Of a stretch of 32,120 nt of DNA, positions 17,718 to 27,100 are shown in pieces (the first letter of the stretch is position 1; the number at the start of each line of letters is the position of its first letter). The position numbers and the translations under genes were made by a program. The DNA comes from Breznakibacter sp. Lineage in GTDB: Bacteria > Bacteroidota > Bacteroidia > Bacteroidales > Marinilabiliaceae. The notes under the pieces were generated by a model, which was given only the letters and a program-made list of their open reading frames with translations, did no database searches and was not told where the DNA came from. The DNA is taken from positions 1-32,120 of the forward strand of contig JAGPIS010000003.1 of NCBI GenBank assembly GCA_018054835.1. The letters run 5' to 3'.

Positions 17718-19016
17718 TTATGCAGGAAAGATAGCATCATCCACCCCCTTTGCACCACCATAATCGCCACCAACCGCCATATTGAGCAGTAAAAAAAAGG
17801 GCTGGTCAAAAGGCCAGTTTTCTTGTGTGGCAACAGCTGGTTTACGATAGGTTAATATCACATTATCTCGATAGAATCTCAGGAAATTTTCACTCCATAT
17901 CAGCCCGTAGTTATGAAATTCCTCTTCGGCGGTTGCAAAAGGAATATGCCCCGAACCAATGCTATTACCATTCTTATGGTTATTGCTTTGAGTGTGAATA
18001 GAGCTTGAGGAGGTATTGGGATCAAAACTCACATACTCCATAATGTCAATTTCACCACAAAGAGGCCAACTTGTTCCATTTCGGATAGACTCCCCCAACA
18101 TCCAAATGGCAGGCCATATACCAGGACCTTTATCCTCCGGCATCTTAGCCCTAATCTCAAAGACGCCATATTTGAAAGCTTGGTTTGAATTAAGCCTTGC
18201 CGAGGAATAGTCACCGACCTTTTGCCCCGCGCCAATTTTTTTCGCAATAATCTTAAGTATCCCATCAGCCACAACTATGTTTTCACCGTTGGTATAATTT
18301 TGCCATTCGGCATTACCCCATCCATGGGCACCAGTTTCTTGCACCCACTTTTCACCATCCAAGTTTGTGCCACCAAACTCTTCACTCCAGCAAAGCGTGT
18401 AATGGGAGAAAAAATCAGGATCATCCTTATCAACAGAGATGATTTTTGACACCACCTTTTCGTAAGTACCTTGTGTGATTTTCAAATCAACTTTATTTTG
18501 ACCCTCAAAAGGAAAATACACTTCCATCTCGCTATTTTGACCAACAGTTATTTTACCATTGGTGGCCCAATGCGAATGAGCATAGTTGCCTGATGTGGTA
18601 TTTTTCAGAAGAAAGAAATTTGTTTTCCCAGAAAATGGCTCCACGGTAAAATCAGGCACAAACACCTCATCGGTAATTGTTACTTTTTTTGTAATCGATT
18701 TACTGTCAGACAGATCGTACTTGCTCCCCCAAATAGTGAGCGTCACCTCGTACACCCCTTTCTCAGGATAGAAACAATTCAAGTCCTTATCTTCAAAGGG
18801 AGTGCGGGCACCGGCGTCTCCATTGCCAAAATTCCATTGCCAATAATGATGTTCACCTTGGGTAGTATTGGAAAAAACAATCACATTGGGGTCGGAGGGA
18901 TGAGCTGCAAACTCAAAATCCGGTTGAAACCCCGGAACTTCATCTTTCACCCCACAACCACAAAAAAGAGATGCCATCAACGATAAAGCAAAAAAAACAA
19001 CCATACGACAAAACAT
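17718..19016 (-). CDS. GH16 laminarinase-type endo-beta-glucanase with two PKD-like domains, C-terminus cut by an in-frame TAA
   Basis: Endo-acting beta-1,3 or beta-1,3/1,4-glucanase, predicted surface lipoprotein (MFCRMVVFFALSLMASLFCGC). Two PKD-like domains follow (about 30-110 and 115-195; VFSNTTQGEHHYWQWNFGNG is typical), then GH16 (about 205-432) with WSEEF, WGNAEWQNYT, IWPAIWMLGE and catalytic EIDIMEY (Glu322, Asp324, Glu327). The six-residue spacing with the bulge is that of laminarinase/lichenase members. Translation ends in IFPA at TAA 17718-17720. The same frame continues LEVDYVRIYQLYY to TGA at 17676-17678, and this is the conserved last beta-strand of the family, where Gln or Glu normally stands in place of the stop. 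So a codon changed to TAA, or the base call is wrong. The intrinsic terminator of the preceding GH3 lies 51 bp before its start. Confidence 0.93.
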   Translation of the reverse strand: MFCRMVVFFALSLMASLFCGCGVKDEVPGFQPDFEFAAHPSDPNVIVFSNTTQGEHHYWQWNFGNGDAGARTPFEDKDLNCFYPEKGVYEVTLTIWGSKYDLSDSKSITKKVTITDEVFVPDFTVEPFSGKTNFFLLKNTTSGNYAHSHWATNGKITVGQNSEMEVYFPFEGQNKVDLKITQGTYEKVVSKIISVDKDDPDFFSHYTLCWSEEFGGTNLDGEKWVQETGAHGWGNAEWQNYTNGENIVVADGILKIIAKKIGAGQKVGDYSSARLNSNQAFKYGVFEIRAKMPEDKGPGIWPAIWMLGESIRNGTSWPLCGEIDIMEYVSFDPNTSSSSIHTQSNNHKNGNSIGSGHIPFATAEEEFHNYGLIWSENFLRFYRDNVILTYRKPAVATQENWPFDQPFFLLLNMAVGGDYGGAKGVDDAIFPA

Positions 19017-19061
19017 AAGTAAGATTTTAAAATAGATTCAGATGGAAGACTATGAGTTATT

Positions 19062-19098
19062 AAAAACGTGCCCCGGAAAACATCGTTTCCAGGACACG
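19062..19098 (-). terminator. Strong intrinsic terminator after the BglX-like GH3, inside the PUL operon
   Basis: On the minus strand, CGTGTCCTGGAAA (19086-19098) pairs over 13 positions with TTTCCGGGGCACG (19067-19079). Two pairs are G-U, the loop is six bases, and TTTTT follows (19062-19066). It sits 8 bp after the GH3 stop and 46 bp before the GH16 start. It probably attenuates rather than fully blocks expression of the downstream GH16-GH5-GH3 genes, because no consensus promoter is visible between it and GH16. Confidence 0.8.
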
Positions 19099-19105
19099 CA
19101 AACAA

Positions 19106-21379
19106 CTAATCAACAAATACAAACTCTTCCGTTAATGGCAAATTATTGGACGAGCTACCAACAAAAATTTGGAATAGCCCAGCTTCAGGGGCAAACTGTT
19201 TGTCAAGCCGCCAAAAGGCTAAATCCTCAGGAGTAATAGTGAATTCCACCTTCTTAGATTGGCCTTTGGCAACCATTACTTTTTCAAAACCTTTCAGCTC
19301 TAAAATAGGTCGGGAAACCCCATTTCCAACCAGGTCGCGCACATACAATTGCACCACTTCTTCGCCGTCGTAATCTCCAGTATTCTCTATTTCAATGACC
19401 ACTTTTAAAGCACCATCAGGCTTTAGCACATCAGTGTCCAATTTGATTCCCTTGTAGGCAAAAGCGGTATAGCTCAAACCAAAACCGAATGGGAAGAGCG
19501 GCTCATTTGGTATATCGCGATATTTTGAACTAAAAGTATTGGGGTCTGGATTGTAAGGCCGTCCAGTTGTCATCTGGCTATAGAAAACCGGGATCTGTCC
19601 AACATGATAGGGGAAGGAGGCAGGCAGTTTACCGGAGGGATTATAATCTCCAAACAGCACATCAGCAATAGCATTACCAGACTCAGATCCAAGCAACCAA
19701 CAATTCAGAATGGCATCGGTATGATTCACAACATCGGTGAGCACCAACGGACGACCGGTAAACAATGTGAGAACCACTGGTTTTCCCAATTTCTTGATCT
19801 CTTTCAACAGCTCGAGCTGAAGACCTTTAAGGGAAATATCGGCATAACTGCGGCATTCGCCGCAAAAATAGGCTGATTCACCCAACGCCATTACCACAAC
19901 GTCTGCTTTTTTTGCTGCGGCAATAGCTGCGGGAAAACCACTCCGATCAGTTGTATTTACATCCAACTGGGTGAAAAATTGATGGTTGGAATTGTTGGTC
20001 AACTTGCATCCTTCTGCATAAACCACTTCGACCTGATCATTCACAGCCGCCTTTAATCCCTCCAACAGTGAAACAGCAGAATTTGGATTAGCGGTTCCTC
20101 TCCAGTTGCCCAGCGGGGCATCTTTATCGGCAGCCAATGGCCCTATAAGTGCAATACAACCACGCTGCTTGGATAATGGCAAAACCATTTTGTCATTTTT
20201 CATCAACACAATGGATTTACGGGCAACATCGCGTGAAGTGGCCAAATGATAGGGATGCAGTGTTAATTTTTCCTGCTTTTCCACATCACAATACCGGAAA
20301 GGGTCGTCGAGAAGCCCAAGCTGCTCTTTTACGCGAAGGATCCTGCGAACCATTGCATCTATTTGGGATATATGTATTTTACCTTCATCCAGGAGCTTTT
20401 TCCCAAATTGGCCATAAAGATTGGCCATCATATCCATATCTATCCCGGCATTGATGCCTTGAGCCCCTGCATTCTCCGGCGATTCTGCACTTCCATGGTA
20501 AACCAATTCACCTACTGAGGCCCAATCAGAAACGACAAATCCTTCAAAACCCCATTCATTGCGCAAAACATCGGTAAACAACCATTTGTCACCAGAGGCA
20601 GGAACCCCGCCATTGGTGTTGAACGAAGACATGAATGTTGCAACCCCTGCTTTCACCGCAGCCTGAAAAGGGGGGAAATATGTTTCGCGCATCATCCGTT
20701 CGCTCATATCAGCCATGGCATAATCGCGTCCTCCCATGGCGGCTCCATAACCTAAAAAATGTTTTGCGCATGCGGCAATGGTATTGGAATCGGACAAATT
20801 ATCTCCCTGAAAACCGTTCACCCGAGCAATTGCAGCTTGTACTCCAAGGTAAGGATCCTCACCAGCACCTTCCATAATTCGTCCCCAACGGGGATCGCGT
20901 GAAATATCGACCATGGGTGCAAAAGTCCAGTGCAACCCATTGGCGGCAGATTCCACGGCAGCGATATGGGCACTGAGCTTCATGGCCTCCCTATCAAAAC
21001 TGGAAGCCTCGGCCAATGGTATGGGAAACAACGTTTTAAAGCCATGAATCACATCAAAACCAAATATCAAAGGAATTCCCAAGCGGGTCTCCTCCACAGC
21101 AATTGTTTGCAACCGTCTGGTATCCTCTGCACCAATCACATTCAAGAAGCTACCAATACTACCTGCACGAACCTGGTCGTCGTATCCCCTATTAAGGTCA
21201 TTTGATTCACCGGTTCCCGTAGACAAATATGGGTTAGAAACCTGATTCATTTGTCCCAACTTCTCTTCGAGAGTCATTTTAGACAACAAATCCTCCACTC
21301 GGTCATTTTTTGAAACAGATTGACAAGCCATGAGGCCCAATGCTGCCAATCCAGTAATAAAGTATTGTATCCTTCTCAT
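19106..21379 (-). CDS. bglX: GH3 beta-glucosidase, BglX-like lipoprotein
   Basis: Cleaves beta-glucosides or short beta-glucan oligosaccharides to glucose. The start at 21379 (MRRIQYFITGLAALGLMACQS) gives a standard lipoprotein signal with Cys19; an upstream ATG at 21409 is less likely. The mature protein follows BglX closely in layout: DLLSKMTLEEKLGQMNQ, GFDVIHGFKTLFPIPLAEA, PMVDISRDPRWGRIMEGAGEDPYL, KHFLGYGAAMGGRDY, and nucleophile motif FVVSDWASVGEL (Asp285). The C-terminal sandwich has VLMKNDKMVLPLS and the fibronectin-like end ELKGFEKVMVAKGQSKKVEF. It is unlike the other GH3 here, so this is a distinct pairing rather than a recent duplication. It follows the SusE-like gene across a hairpin at 21466-21495. 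Confidence 0.94.
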   Translation of the reverse strand: MRRIQYFITGLAALGLMACQSVSKNDRVEDLLSKMTLEEKLGQMNQVSNPYLSTGTGESNDLNRGYDDQVRAGSIGSFLNVIGAEDTRRLQTIAVEETRLGIPLIFGFDVIHGFKTLFPIPLAEASSFDREAMKLSAHIAAVESAANGLHWTFAPMVDISRDPRWGRIMEGAGEDPYLGVQAAIARVNGFQGDNLSDSNTIAACAKHFLGYGAAMGGRDYAMADMSERMMRETYFPPFQAAVKAGVATFMSSFNTNGGVPASGDKWLFTDVLRNEWGFEGFVVSDWASVGELVYHGSAESPENAGAQGINAGIDMDMMANLYGQFGKKLLDEGKIHISQIDAMVRRILRVKEQLGLLDDPFRYCDVEKQEKLTLHPYHLATSRDVARKSIVLMKNDKMVLPLSKQRGCIALIGPLAADKDAPLGNWRGTANPNSAVSLLEGLKAAVNDQVEVVYAEGCKLTNNSNHQFFTQLDVNTTDRSGFPAAIAAAKKADVVVMALGESAYFCGECRSYADISLKGLQLELLKEIKKLGKPVVLTLFTGRPLVLTDVVNHTDAILNCWLLGSESGNAIADVLFGDYNPSGKLPASFPYHVGQIPVFYSQMTTGRPYNPDPNTFSSKYRDIPNEPLFPFGFGLSYTAFAYKGIKLDTDVLKPDGALKVVIEIENTGDYDGEEVVQLYVRDLVGNGVSRPILELKGFEKVMVAKGQSKKVEFTITPEDLAFWRLDKQFAPEAGLFQIFVGSSSNNLPLTEEFVFVD

Positions 21380-21465
21380 AGGAAGTAGAATTATTAAATT
21401 AAACCGCATCTATCTTCTGCTTCCAAAAACCATCCTGCCCTTTGGAAATTAGCAGCAACAAAAGA

Positions 21466-21495
21466 ATTGGGTCTGACTTGAAGAACAGACCCAAT
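21466..21495 (-). terminator. Stem-loop between the SusE-like gene and GH3, probable attenuator
   Basis: A perfect 10-bp inverted repeat (ATTGGGTCTG at 21466-21475, CAGACCCAAT at 21486-21495, ten-base loop) lies 20 bp after the SusE-like stop. On the minus strand it is followed by a moderately T-rich TCTTTTGTTG. It could end part of the susC-susD-susE transcripts or protect their 3' ends. Confidence 0.6.
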
Positions 21496-21515
21496 CATTC
21501 TTCCCTTTAAAAAAG

Positions 21516-22334
21516 CTATTTAACTGCTTTAAATACCCAAATCCATCCAGTACCACCTTTACTTGTAGAAGTATGCAAAACCATTCTATCATTGGACAGC
21601 TCGATGATCGTGTATTTGGAATCGGGATTAACCCTATCTGCATTATAACCTAAAATGGGTTGGCCTTTAAAAGAGATGGCCGTAAAATCACCATTAAAGG
21701 CAAAACTACCCTTTACCCCAGCTCCATCGGCTGAGTTGTAATAGGTGTAATTTGGTGCGCCAGCCAGGTCAAAAACCATCTTCCCGTTGGCATCGGCAGG
21801 TGCACAGCAATCACCAGCATTCCACCATAGCTCTTTCCAGTTGGAACCATTCACCATGGCCCAGAAGAGATACTGCCCATCAGACCATTTGTTCCCTTTG
21901 TCCAACACCCAAGTTTTTCCACCCAAATCACTTCCCACTAAAGCGTAGTATGCTTCAGGAAGTGTTTCATCAAGCTTATCAATGGTTACAGAAACCTTTT
22001 TGCTGACATACTCCTTTGATTCTGGAGAATCATCGGTCATAAAAGGAGTGGTCACATAATAGGTAAATTCGTGTGTCCCGGTAAATGGAAAAACAGTTTC
22101 TACACGGTCGGTTGTTTTCGTATCCAAAATATAGTTCCAATAACCAGTTACGCCAGGGGTGTTCATTCTAATGGAGAGTTTATTGCCTCCCTGAGTAGCT
22201 TGAATAACTTCAAGTTTGATTTTATCAACATCAAAACTGTTTTTCAACTCATCCCTATCTTCAATGGGATTGCAGGAACACAAGGCAAACAAAGACACTC
22301 CTGCAAGAAAACCTATAGATTTATTTATTTTCAT
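21516..22334 (-). CDS. SusE-position surface glycan-binding lipoprotein
   Basis: The 272-residue product starts with a lipoprotein signal (MKINKSIGFLAGVSLFALCSC, Cys19 or Cys21 lipidated). Its place 31 bp after susD is that of SusE/SusF-type binding proteins. The N-terminal half (about 45-140) is a PKD- or Ig-like sandwich (GYWNYILDTKTTDRVETVFPFTGTHEFTYYV). The C-terminal half is rich in Trp and Tyr (GKTWVLDKGNKWSDGQYLFWAM, NWKELWWNAGDCCAP, GTGWIWVFKAVK), as expected of a carbohydrate-binding face. I do not recognise a named family for this half. No catalytic motif is visible. It probably holds beta-glucan at the cell surface for GH16 and SusCD. Confidence 0.8.
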   Translation of the reverse strand: MKINKSIGFLAGVSLFALCSCNPIEDRDELKNSFDVDKIKLEVIQATQGGNKLSIRMNTPGVTGYWNYILDTKTTDRVETVFPFTGTHEFTYYVTTPFMTDDSPESKEYVSKKVSVTIDKLDETLPEAYYALVGSDLGGKTWVLDKGNKWSDGQYLFWAMVNGSNWKELWWNAGDCCAPADANGKMVFDLAGAPNYTYYNSADGAGVKGSFAFNGDFTAISFKGQPILGYNADRVNPDSKYTIIELSNDRMVLHTSTSKGGTGWIWVFKAVK

Positions 22335-22365
22335 GTTTTTTCCTTTTTAAAAATTAGAAGAATTA

Positions 22366-24114
22366 TTACCACCCAGGATTTTGAGTATAAATGCCATTCG
22401 ACAAACGAATTTCACCTTCAGGGATTGGCAGCAAACCTTTGGTTTCGGATCGATAAGTGACTTTGTAAGTTGCATCGGTTCCTGAGTTGTTCACTTTAGC
22501 TTCGACTCCATAAAAGTTATTGTTGTTTTCCACATCACCCCAGCGAACGAGGTCAAACCAGCGTAAACCTTCGAAAGCAAATTCATGCAATCGCTCGGTC
22601 TTCAGGTTTTCGAGCGAATAATCAATTGGGGCCAACCCGGCACGTTGGCGAACTTCATTCATGCCATCGGCAGTTCCAGTCAATTCGGAGTGCATCAACA
22701 ACACATCGGAAAAACGCAGGTAATAGAAATCTTGTGCAGCCCATAACTGCATGGGATCACCATTCACCATATTGAGGAGGTAATAGAACATGCCCTTCAC
22801 ACCGTCCTTGCCTTTATGCTGAAGTGTTGTGTACTTCTTATTCACCAATCCAGTGTTATGATCACCTTTACCGATGTTCCATCCAGACAACCCCATCTCC
22901 GGATCTTTTGAATTCAAGTTGAGCACGGAGCCTTCCTTTCGCAAATCCTCATTAGACCAATTGGAATACAATACATTATGAACGGTTCCCCAACCCCAGC
23001 CTTGACCAAATGGAACCATGGAGTGGTCGCGGATGCCGAAAAACAAGCACAACCTGTTGTTGTATTTTTGACCAGCCCCATTATCAAAACTCCAATTACC
23101 CAAACCATAACGCAAGGAAAACATGACTTCAGTATTACCTGTGCCGATGGTAGAATTGGGCCCATCCTGGCCTGCCCACTTCAACCCTTCCTTCTCAGCC
23201 CAAGGCAATACGGGATGAGATCCTTCTGGATCAAACTGACGGGCATTTTGATTCACGTAAGAGTAAGGCCAAAGGTTTCTGAAATCTGACACCAATTTAT
23301 ACCCACTATTGTCATGCACATCTTGCAAATGGGCAATGACTTCAGTTTTGGAAATGCTACCACCGTCAGTCAAAGGCAAAACGTCGGTTGCCTGCTTTTC
23401 GATGTTGGTCATATAACCAGTATAAAACAGATAGGTACGGGCAATATAGCTCTTTGCCACCCACAAATTGGCATGACCATAATCATCTAAGGCAAAATCC
23501 CCTGCTTTTACACGAGGAAAATACTCGGCTGCTGCTTTAAAATCAGAAGCAATAAATGCCCATGTCTCAGAGAAAGAAGCCCTAGGTGCTTTACGGTCGG
23601 CTTCGGTTGTTGCAATTATAGGCATACCGCCAAAGAAACGTGCAGCACGGTACATAAAGAATCCCCGCATAAAGTGGGCTTCACCTAGAGTGCTCATTTT
23701 GAAGGCCTCTGCTTCTTGTGCTGTTTCAAAAAAGCGACTAAAATCTTTTGTATTCACCGCTTCAATAATGGCATTTGCCCTTACAACACCATTGTAAGTT
23801 TCAGTCCACAATGAACGATATGTATCTTCGGATGGATCAACAAAATTATCAACATCCTTTGCCGATTTGTCATCCGGGCCTCCTCCTGCGAGCATCTCAT
23901 CGCTCAACAAGTTGGCCGCAGTATGTTCATCACTATGGATACCATTAACAAACAGGGCATTGTAAACCCCATTCATAGCCTCACTAATATCCTTAGGAGA
24001 ACTGTAAAATGTCTCCTGGCTCTTATCGTACAAGTTTTTGGTATCCAAATGATCGTCGCAACTACTGCAAACCACCACTGCCCCAACAACTAGAATATTA
24101 AAAATATTTCTCAT
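22366..24114 (-). CDS. susD: SusD/RagB-type nutrient-binding outer-membrane lipoprotein
   Basis: Surface glycan-binding lid of the SusCD importer. The 582 residues begin with a lipoprotein signal (MRNIFNILVVGAVVVCSSC, Cys19). The N-terminal TPR-like helical core includes DISEAMNGVYNALFVN and TLGEAHFMRGFFMYRAARFFGGMPII. The C-terminal signature shared by the family, ERLHEFAFEGLRWFDLVRWGD, is complete, followed by the typical last line LLPIPEGEIRLSNGIYTQNPGW. It lies 43 bp after susC in the same operon. The substrate is inferred from the downstream GH16/GH5/GH3 genes to be a beta-glucan. Confidence 0.96.
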   Translation of the reverse strand: MRNIFNILVVGAVVVCSSCDDHLDTKNLYDKSQETFYSSPKDISEAMNGVYNALFVNGIHSDEHTAANLLSDEMLAGGGPDDKSAKDVDNFVDPSEDTYRSLWTETYNGVVRANAIIEAVNTKDFSRFFETAQEAEAFKMSTLGEAHFMRGFFMYRAARFFGGMPIIATTEADRKAPRASFSETWAFIASDFKAAAEYFPRVKAGDFALDDYGHANLWVAKSYIARTYLFYTGYMTNIEKQATDVLPLTDGGSISKTEVIAHLQDVHDNSGYKLVSDFRNLWPYSYVNQNARQFDPEGSHPVLPWAEKEGLKWAGQDGPNSTIGTGNTEVMFSLRYGLGNWSFDNGAGQKYNNRLCLFFGIRDHSMVPFGQGWGWGTVHNVLYSNWSNEDLRKEGSVLNLNSKDPEMGLSGWNIGKGDHNTGLVNKKYTTLQHKGKDGVKGMFYYLLNMVNGDPMQLWAAQDFYYLRFSDVLLMHSELTGTADGMNEVRQRAGLAPIDYSLENLKTERLHEFAFEGLRWFDLVRWGDVENNNNFYGVEAKVNNSGTDATYKVTYRSETKGLLPIPEGEIRLSNGIYTQNPGW

Positions 24115-24157
24115 AATTCTTTTCTAAAAAATTAAATAACAAAACGATGATAGCAGG

Positions 24158-27100
24158 TTAGAAAGTTAGGTTAACTCCAAACATGACGGTGCGGGGCAAG
24201 GGATAGAGACCCAAGTCAACCCCGCTCGACCAGTTGTCGGGGCCATAACCAACTTCGGGATCCATGCCATCGTATTTGGTAAAGGTGTAAAGATTGTTGA
24301 CAGAGACATAAACCTTAGCGGCACTCATCCAGGAAACATCTTTCAGCAACCGGTCAAACTTATATCCAATTGTCAGATTGTTGATCCTCATATAGTCGGC
24401 ATCGTGCATGTAGATGTCAGAGATCAACTGGGTATTGGCATTACTATTGTAGGTCAGGCGAGGCAATCGGTTTGACGTTCCTTCACCATGCCACCTGTCG
24501 AAAATGGCCGTGGTGTAGTTCTGACTCAACTGGTCGGAAAAAGAGCGGTACGATTGCATCACTTGAAGGCCAAATTTACCCGACATGGTCATATTGGCAA
24601 AAACACCTTTGTATTCAGCATTCAATTGAACCCCCAATTCAAAATCTGGCAGGGGTTTACCCAGCATCACCCGGTCATCGTCGTTGATCACACCGTCACC
24701 ATTTTGATCAACAAAACGCACATCGCCAGGTTGGCGCAGTTTGTCCTTTTCAATTCCAATAACAATGGGAGAGCCGTTGGAACCCACATAGGCATCCACC
24801 TCGGTTTGATTCTGGAGAATCCCATCAGCTTTGTAACCATAGAAAAATCCGATGGGTTTGCCTACCTGAACCCTGGCAATATCGGAGGTACCCTGCGACA
24901 AAACAGAACCAGCGCCATAAATAATCCCTTCGGCATTGGCCAAACGGGTAACTTCATTTTTGTTGTAAGCACCTGTGACACTAACACCATATTTAAAATC
25001 AGAAATATTGTCGTTCCAAGAGAGCATCATTTCAAAACCTTTGTTTTCTACGTCACCTCCGTTAATGTATGGGGCTCCTGCACCAAAAGTTCCCAAAATG
25101 GGTGCTTTCACCAACCAATCCTTGGTTTTCTTCTTATACCAGTCAAAATTGAACTCCAAGCGGGACTCGAAGAAACGCGTATCCAAACCGAAGTTCAACT
25201 GTTCCGATGTTTCCCAAGTCACATTAGGATTGGGCACGTTGGCAGGAATTGCACCAATTTGAGGCACATCCTTATTGGGTCCGAAATAATAGCCTTGAGC
25301 TTTGTAAGCAATATTATTCAGATAAACGAAATTAGGAATGGCCTGATTACCATTTTGTCCCCAACTGACGCGCAATTTGGCAAAATCTACAAAATCAAAT
25401 CCTTGCATAAAATTCTCTTCTGAGAAATTCCAACCGGCAGATACAGATGGGAAATAACCCCAACGGTTTCCTTCGGCAAAATTTGAAGAGCCATCGGCAC
25501 GCATGGTCACTGTGGCCATGTATTTTTCGCTGAAGTTATAGGAAAAACGCCCCATATACGACATCAAGCCGCCACCTTGAGCTGCCCAATCTTTGCCCCA
25601 AGTGCCAATTTCGGAAACTTTTATAGGATTATTCGTGTTGTCGAGATAACCATAGATAGGATCAGCAAAAAGAGTGTTTCGTTTTGATCCACCCACATTC
25701 ATATTCAAAACATCTTTCACCATCTCAGAACCCGCTAAAAGAGAAAAGCTATGGTCGTTGATGTCAAAATCGTAGGAGGCAATATTGGTCCAAGTATATT
25801 TGGCCCCCTGATACATATCCTGCTGCACTCCGGTTACTGTATTTTCATACTGCCTAGCTAATTCATAGGTTGGAGACCATGAGCGGCTATGCCCAAACCA
25901 AGCTTCCACACCAAATGAAGAGCGAATTTTCAAATTCCGCAGAGGTTCCAAAACTCCATAAACATTACCAACCACATTATTACCTTTACTCCAGTTATAA
26001 TTGTGGCGGTAAAACATTTGGGCGATTGGGTTGTGCTGTCCCATGGAGATTCCTTCCAATGTTGGCGCAAAGCCCCCTGTCCGGTGGTTGATTTCTAAGT
26101 TGCTCCAATAAACCGGCATCAAAGGATTTGTGACCAACGCATTGTGCAGGTCATTGAAATAAATATTTCCTGTTGCCACAGCCCTATTTTCGGTATTGGT
26201 GTAGGAAAAATTCTCACCGATAGCAAGCAGCGTTCCTCTATTGTTTTTAATTACCGCAAATTCGGTGTTCAAACGAGCCGTCAAACGCTTGTACCCAGCA
26301 TCCGTAATATCTCCGCCTAAAACACCTGCTTGGTCAAAATAAGAGAAACCTGCCGAATAGGTTGACCCCTCAGTCGCGCCGTTGATGTTAAAGGAGTGGC
26401 TTTGCATGGGAGCATTATCCTTTGTCATTTCATCAACCCAATTGGTGCCTTTCCAACCGCGTTGAAGATTATCCCAAATCTGTTGGCCATAAACATTACC
26501 CAAATTCCCACCAGGAAAAGTAGTATTCATATAGTTGTTGCCCTTCACAATCTTATCCTCCCAATTGAATGGGGTTATGCGTTCATTGGAATGAGCCTCA
26601 TCGATAATAAACATATACTCCTGGGCATTCAGCACCGGAAGTGTTTTGTAAATGTTTTGGATGCCATAATAGCCATCGTAGGAAATAAGGGGTTGCACAC
26701 CTTTGGTTCCTTTTTTGGTTGTCACCAAAATTACGCCATTGGCAGCCCGTGATCCATAGATGGCTGCAGAAGCAGCATCTTTCAACACATCAATCGACTC
26801 AATATCGGAGGGACTGAGATAATCGATATTCCCGACAGAAACACCATCCACAATATACAAAGGAGCGGCATTACCTATTGTGCCAGCCCCACGGATGGTC
26901 ACTTTGGTTCCTGCGCCAGGAGCCCCATTGCTTCGCGTGATGTTCACCCCTGGAGCCAAACCTTGCATCGCCTCGATGGCACTGGAGGTATTCAATTCAG
27001 CCAAGGCATCCCCCTTCACATTGGCATTAGCGCCAGTCACCAACGCTTTCTTTTGAACACCGTAACCAACCACCACAACCTCTCCCAAATCAGTTGCCTC

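Noticed and set aside
24488-25423. Plus-strand open frame of 311 codons
   Set aside because: It lies wholly antisense to the susC barrel, whose family motifs are clear; no recognisable domain.
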